NCBI GenBank assembly: GCA_910586745.1
Contig: CAJUJZ010000040.1
Coordinates: 1 to 17,318 of the forward strand
Origin: an uncultured Mucispirillum sp.
Lineage (GTDB): Bacteria > Chrysiogenota > Deferribacteres > Deferribacterales > Mucispirillaceae
Direction of reading: 5' to 3'
Length of the DNA stretch: 17,318 bases
In this document: positions 13,624 through 17,318 of the stretch, in pieces
How positions within the stretch are numbered: the first letter of the stretch is position 1
Layout: every line of letters begins with the position of its first letter
The notes under the pieces: generated by a model
Databases searched by the model: none
Told to the model about the DNA's origin: nothing
Seen by the model: the letters and a program-made list of their open reading frames with translations, nothing else
Position numbers and translations under genes: made by a program

Positions 13624-14370
13624 ATGGAAAAAGCAGTTGAGCAGTATTGCAGGAACATAGAGCAGTTTATTTTAAATAATGCTGACAGCAAAAAAATAGC
13701 AAACATTAAAATATATCTTAAAAACCAAGCAGAAATTATATATGGAATACCTATGAAAAGGTTAAAGGCTTTATTCTCAAAACATTTACCAGAATTTGAC
13801 AACCTTGAAACAGAAAATAATTACAGCCTTATAAACCAGTTATTTTTATCAAAATCTTTTGAAAAACAAGTGATAGCCTGTATGCTTTTAGAAAGATATT
13901 ATTATAAATTTGAAGAAGAAAATATAATAAATCTTATCAAAGATTATATATTAAACAATGTTATTATTAACTGGGCAATTGCTGACCAGATAGCAACTAA
14001 CACTTTCAGCAGATTTAATGATAAATATTTTCTACATGACTTTGCTTTAAATCATCACTATCTTTTAAGGCGGTGCAGTGTAACAGTATTTGCAGAAATG
14101 TCTTTGACTAATAAAGATATAGATATCCTTATAAATAACATTATGTAACTTTTTCAGGAAAAAGATGAGTATGTTATGCGTGCAGCAGGCTGGGCATGCA
14201 GAAATATTTTAAATTATAGTGAAAGCAGATATTTCCAGTTTATAAATGAATGCTGCCACCTTATGCCTAGAATAATGCTTAGGAATGCCATAGAATTTTT
14301 AGATGAAGATATAAGAGTAAATATTTTAGTTTCATCAAAAGAAAAAAGAGACAGTATTAAGAAGAAATAA
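13624..14370 (+). pseudogene. AlkD-like DNA alkylation repair glycosylase, interrupted by an in-frame TAA
   Basis: Two reading-frame pieces (174 and 64 aa) lie in the same frame, separated only by TAA at 14146-14148 and nine sense codons. Joined, they give about 247 residues, the usual size of AlkD-type HEAT-repeat glycosylases that remove alkylated purines. Expected positions are recognisable: W117 and D121 in INWAIADQIA, an Arg at 149/150 in LLRRCSVTVFAEMS, and W190 in YVMRAAGWACRNIL, which lies after the stop. A CAA-to-TAA change would explain the break. The start ATG has AAGGA four bases upstream. Without the C-terminal repeat the first piece is unlikely to be fully active. Re-initiation at ATG 14176 has no clear ribosome site. 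It converges on the histidine kinase gene, eleven bases away, with no terminator visible. Confidence 0.75.
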
Positions 14371-14381
14371 ATACTTTTTTA

Positions 14382-15776
14382 TTAAGCAAGTGGTGCTTTA
14401 AATTCAAAAGTAAACCTTAAGCCATTCTCTATACGCTCTACCTTTGATTTGCCGTGATGTCTTTCCACTATTGTCCCAGCAATTACTATCCCCCAGTAGT
14501 CAAAACTTTGGGAAAGCATAGCATGTTTCCATGGGCTGAACATACTTTCAATTATATAATCTGGAACTTCCACACCCTCTAAATCTATATTTATAGTAAA
14601 AAAATCGCTGTTTGCTGAAAGTTTGATTTTATAATGCAGTGACTGGCAGTTAAAAAAATAGCGGATATTATCTTTTAAAATATAGCATACAGCTAATTTT
14701 AAAAATATTTTATTGCCATGTATATGAAATGGTTTGCTTTCTGAAAAATCATATTCTAATTCATAACTGTCTATAAATTTATAAAGATAAGCAGTAAAAT
14801 TTCTATCTACATTTTTTTCTGCCAAAGACACAATTAACTGGCTCATAAACTCATTCATATCAACATTTTCTGTAAGCTTAAATGATATTGCATGAGTATA
14901 ATCATTATAACCATCAATTATTTCTTCTATTAAAAGCAGCTTATTATCTACTATCTTCCATAAGTTCTGCATGTGAGCATCAGATTCTGTTTTTGCTTTT
15001 ATCTGCCTGATAAAGCCGCCTGCTGCAGTTAAGGCATTCTTTACATTATGGGATAAATGGCGGGAAAAGCCTGCCACAATAGACTGTTCTTCTATTTTGC
15101 GCATTTGAAGAATCTTTGAGATTTTAGTAGTAATATCTTCAAAAATAATTTCAAAATTATAGCTGTCATCACTTAATGCTATAACATGACCTGCAATACT
15201 TATGCTTTCCCCTTTCTTATTTATCAGCTTGCCTGAAAAATTAGAGTCAGAGCCCTGCAGTGCAGTCCCCATACAGCGTTTTACTTCTGTTGCTGTATTC
15301 TCATCAAATATTTTAAATATATTTTCTTCTATTAAAAAATCATCATCCTGATATACTTTTGCAAACTTTCTGTTGTAAAAGAAAATATTACCAGTTAAGT
15401 CTATCTCTACAATACTTTCTGGTGATGAATTTAATATATGCTCTAACTTATTCATAAAATAGGTAATACGCTGCAGACCACCTTCTTTTTCCATATATGG
15501 AGAATATTTGCCTGCTATTTTTGTCATAAAAAAAGTATCAAGACTTGCATGAACTGCTGTTTTGATAAAACTGATATCATTTGAACTGTCTATAAAATAA
15601 CTGCCGTTGTGCGGGTTTTTGTCTTTTATGATAATTACAAAGCATGACGGAGAATATTCATCAGGAAATTCCGTAACAATAGCATGTGCTTCATTTTTAC
15701 TGCACAGCTTAAAATGCTCATTTAATTCTTTTGCAATACCTTCATAATGCGGAAGGTTTACATAAACATGTCTCAC
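14382..15776 (-). CDS. Soluble PAS-domain histidine kinase with divergent ATPase domain
   Basis: A 464-aa protein with no membrane span, so a cytoplasmic sensor. Residues 1-95 form an alpha/beta region I cannot assign. A PAS domain spans about 110-215 (ILNSSPESIVEIDLTGNIFFYNRKF). The dimerisation/phosphoacceptor helix carries SRHLSHNVKNALTAAGGF with H243 as the likely phosphorylated residue (H240 is nearby). The C-terminal part (about 300-464) is placed like a HATPase domain but its boxes are weak: the N-box is CYILKDNIRYFF, the DxGxG box reads DLEGVEVPD, and the G2 box is only YWGIVIAGTIVERHHG. The end VERIENGLRFTFEFKAP fits the family. Start is GTG at 15776, with GGGGAG six bases upstream. 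No response regulator is adjacent, so it is an orphan kinase. Confidence 0.85.
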   Translation of the reverse strand: MRHVYVNLPHYEGIAKELNEHFKLCSKNEAHAIVTEFPDEYSPSCFVIIIKDKNPHNGSYFIDSSNDISFIKTAVHASLDTFFMTKIAGKYSPYMEKEGGLQRITYFMNKLEHILNSSPESIVEIDLTGNIFFYNRKFAKVYQDDDFLIEENIFKIFDENTATEVKRCMGTALQGSDSNFSGKLINKKGESISIAGHVIALSDDSYNFEIIFEDITTKISKILQMRKIEEQSIVAGFSRHLSHNVKNALTAAGGFIRQIKAKTESDAHMQNLWKIVDNKLLLIEEIIDGYNDYTHAISFKLTENVDMNEFMSQLIVSLAEKNVDRNFTAYLYKFIDSYELEYDFSESKPFHIHGNKIFLKLAVCYILKDNIRYFFNCQSLHYKIKLSANSDFFTINIDLEGVEVPDYIIESMFSPWKHAMLSQSFDYWGIVIAGTIVERHHGKSKVERIENGLRFTFEFKAPLA

Positions 15777-15799
15777 AATATTCTCCCCAGTGTTCTTTT

Positions 15800-15833
15800 A
15801 CGCTATCATTATAATGCACCATTGTCAAGGTGC
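15800..15833 (-). promoter_or_regulatory. Promoter with overlapping palindrome upstream of the histidine kinase
   Basis: A perfect TTGACA (15823-15828) is followed after 17 bases by TAGCGT (15800-15805), a weak -10. A perfect TATAAT at 15808-15813 is too close (nine bases) to use that -35. The -35 sits inside an imperfect palindrome, GCACC...GGTGC (15816-15833), which could be an operator or a weak hairpin after the FliL-like gene. Confidence 0.45.
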
Positions 15834-15843
15834 TTATTTTATT

Positions 15844-16377
15844 CTAGCCACAGAGAAAACTCTCAAAATATATTTCAACAACAGCATTATTTTTTAAAAC
15901 ATTATTCATCTTAGCTTTTAAGTCACGCTTTATATATGCCATAATAGACGGCCTGTCTATATCTATTACAGGATAATGTTTCATCATATTTCTAATTTCA
16001 TTAACAGTCTGTGCCGTAATTTCTTCTATGGCTTTAGCATCTTTTTTATTATGTGCTTCAAAAACAATATCTATCTTAAAATAACGCTGCATATCTGTTT
16101 CTCTTAATTTATAAGCATCACAGTATATATCGTTTATGTGTACATAATAAAGATGACTGTTTTTTTTCTCGCTTTTTACCTTATACATATCATAAAGAGT
16201 AGGTTCCTGCTTTTTTAAAGTGACTTTTGAGAAATCTGTCTGTTTAAGGTCTATTTTACCATAAAGCTTCCAAATAACTAAAGCTGTGGCAGTCATTACT
16301 AAAAGCCATATAACTAATTTTACTAATTTTTTGAATGTTGTGTCTTTTCTTTCTTTACTCATACAAAATAATATCAT
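15844..16377 (-). CDS. FliL-like single-span membrane protein
   Basis: A 177-aa protein with a basic N-terminus, one transmembrane helix (about residues 19-38, VKLVIWLLVMTATALVIW) and a C-terminal domain outside the membrane. The end resembles FliL, the flagellar-motor-associated protein: a helix (IEEITAQTVNEIRNMM), then a DIDRPSIMAYIKRDLKAKMNNVL segment and a final strand, AVVEIYFESFLCG, matching FliL's VxxVYFTDFxxQ. No other flagellar gene lies in the window, so the assignment is by sequence pattern only. Two starts are possible, ATG at 16377 or ATG at 16362 (MSKERKDTTF); neither has a clear ribosome site, and the later one gives a more typical basic N-terminus. It diverges from mtaB by 43 bases, so their promoters must overlap or lie within coding sequence. 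Confidence 0.6.
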   Translation of the reverse strand: MILFCMSKERKDTTFKKLVKLVIWLLVMTATALVIWKLYGKIDLKQTDFSKVTLKKQEPTLYDMYKVKSEKKNSHLYYVHINDIYCDAYKLRETDMQRYFKIDIVFEAHNKKDAKAIEEITAQTVNEIRNMMKHYPVIDIDRPSIMAYIKRDLKAKMNNVLKNNAVVEIYFESFLCG

Positions 16378-16420
16378 ATTATTTTACTTTGTAAAAGAGA
16401 TATTTATAAGGGAGCATACA

Positions 16421-17318
16421 TTGAATATATATTTTGTTACATTTGGCTGCAAAGTAAATGCAGGGGAAGGTCAGTATTATTTATCACAGCTTATTGAGCA
16501 GGGCTTTAAAGAAGCATCTTCAATTCATGATGCAGATATTGTTGTTATAAACACATGTGCTGTTACTGAAACAGCTGCTAAAAAGTCAACCCACTATATA
16601 GAAAAATTAAGAAAAGAAAATAAAGACTTAAAAATAATTGTTACAGGCTGCCTGACTGAAGAAAAAGGTGTGTCACTCAAAGAATATGGTGCAGATATAA
16701 TTGTAACTAACGGTTCAAAAAGTGAACTTGTAAACCATATATTAAATTTAACTGACGGGTATATTAAAGCATCTGAGGGCAGCTTTGCAGGCGGTGCATT
16801 ATTATCTCATACAAACATTAAAACAAGAGCATTTTTTAAAATACAAGATGGCTGCGATGCTTACTGCACATACTGTATAATACCAGAGCTTAGAGGTAAG
16901 CCAAAAAGTATGCCAAAAAATGAAGTTATAATCGGGTTTAAAAAACTTTTATCACTTGGCTATAAAGAAATAGTGCTTGTAGGAATACATATAGGGCTTT
17001 ACGGTAAAGAGTTAGGATTAAATATAACTGATATTTTAGAAGAACTTGTAAAAATTGAAGGTGATTTCCGCATAAGGCTTACAAGTATAGAAATTAATGA
17101 AATAGATGACAGGCTTTTACATTTAATAAAAGATAATGAAAAAATATGCCCCCACTTACATATTCCACTGCAAAGCGGATGTGATAAAATTTTATCACTT
17201 ATGGGCAGGAAATATAAAAAAGATGACTATATAAAGGTAATTAAAAAAGCAAAAGATATTATACCTAATGTAACAATAGGCTCAGATATTATTGCTGGCT
17301 TTCCTTCTGAAACTAATG
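16421..17318 (+). CDS. mtaB: tRNA t6A37 methylthiotransferase MtaB (5' part)
   Basis: Radical-SAM enzyme that adds a methylthio group to t6A37 in tRNAs reading ANN codons. The window holds 299 codons of an open frame that continues past the edge. The N-terminal UPF0004 domain has its three iron-sulfur cysteines, C10 (TFGCKVN), C46 (INTCAVTE) and C77 (TGCLTE). The radical-SAM CxxxCxxC motif is at C145, C149, C152 (QDGCDAYCTYCIIPELRG). FFKIQDGC and GIHIGLYGKEL fit MtaB better than MiaB or RimO. The C-terminal TRAM domain is outside the window. I chose TTG at 16421 because AAGGGAG lies six bases upstream and the protein then begins exactly where the family does; no ATG is available nearby. Confidence 0.92.
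   Translation, partial: MNIYFVTFGCKVNAGEGQYYLSQLIEQGFKEASSIHDADIVVINTCAVTETAAKKSTHYIEKLRKENKDLKIIVTGCLTEEKGVSLKEYGADIIVTNGSKSELVNHILNLTDGYIKASEGSFAGGALLSHTNIKTRAFFKIQDGCDAYCTYCIIPELRGKPKSMPKNEVIIGFKKLLSLGYKEIVLVGIHIGLYGKELGLNITDILEELVKIEGDFRIRLTSIEINEIDDRLLHLIKDNEKICPHLHIPLQSGCDKILSLMGRKYKKDDYIKVIKKAKDIIPNVTIGSDIIAGFPSETN

Noticed and set aside
14146..14148. Programmed recoding at the internal stop of the alkD-like gene.
   Set aside because: The codon is TAA, not TGA, so selenocysteine is excluded, and no slippery site or downstream pseudoknot is apparent; a nonsense mutation is simpler.
15808..15828. TTGACA paired with the perfect TATAAT upstream of the histidine kinase.
   Set aside because: The spacing is nine bases, far too short for sigma-70; a weaker -10 at 15800-15805 has the correct 17.
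1..17318. CRISPR array, insertion sequence or prophage genes.
   Set aside because: No regularly spaced repeats, terminal inverted repeats, transposase, integrase or phage structural motifs were seen.

Overview
The window is AT-rich chromosomal DNA from a Gram-negative-type (diderm) bacterium. It encodes an apolipoprotein N-acyltransferase (Lnt), a TatA translocase subunit and a FliL-like membrane protein, which suggests an outer membrane with lipoproteins and probably motility. Protein sequences and low-GC codon choice (GCA/GCT, AAA, ATA) would suit a host-associated relative of the Deferribacteres such as Mucispirillum. That placement is inference from memory of gene content, not a database match.

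Positions 1-1690 hold a very AT-rich, unrecognised 478-aa gene on the minus strand, with its own consensus-like promoter and a leader of about 160 nt. It lies downstream of the rpsU terminator and looks acquired. Positions 1691-8593 are a minus-strand protein-quality-control and translation block. In transcription order it reads tRNA-His, tRNA-Leu, tRNA-Gly, tig (trigger factor), clpP, a 506-bp gap, clpX, lon, rpsU. A strong promoter precedes the tRNAs, an intrinsic terminator follows clpP and another follows rpsU. The clpP-clpX gap contains a locally GC-richer, hairpin-prone element of unknown identity.

Positions 8594-9056 contain no intact gene, but carry what looks like a decayed minus-strand reading frame. 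From 9057 the plus strand carries lnt, two tightly packed small ORFs, tatA, a hairpin terminator, a solo ecfT-like gene and truA. The truA stop codon overlaps the stop of a convergent ROK-family sugar kinase gene. A divergent AlkD-like DNA glycosylase gene follows and is interrupted by one in-frame TAA. A soluble PAS histidine kinase with a divergent ATPase domain and a FliL-like single-span protein follow on the minus strand. The window ends inside a plus-strand MtaB-type tRNA methylthiotransferase gene that starts with TTG.

Themes: the ClpXP/Lon/trigger factor set handles folding and degradation of new proteins. The tRNAs, bS21, TruA and MtaB serve translation and tRNA modification. Lnt, TatA, EcfT and the FliL-like protein belong to the envelope. 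I found no CRISPR array, intact insertion sequence, prophage or complete novel system. The best candidates for something undescribed are the 478-aa gene at the left edge, which continues toward sequence outside the window, and the element between clpP and clpX.
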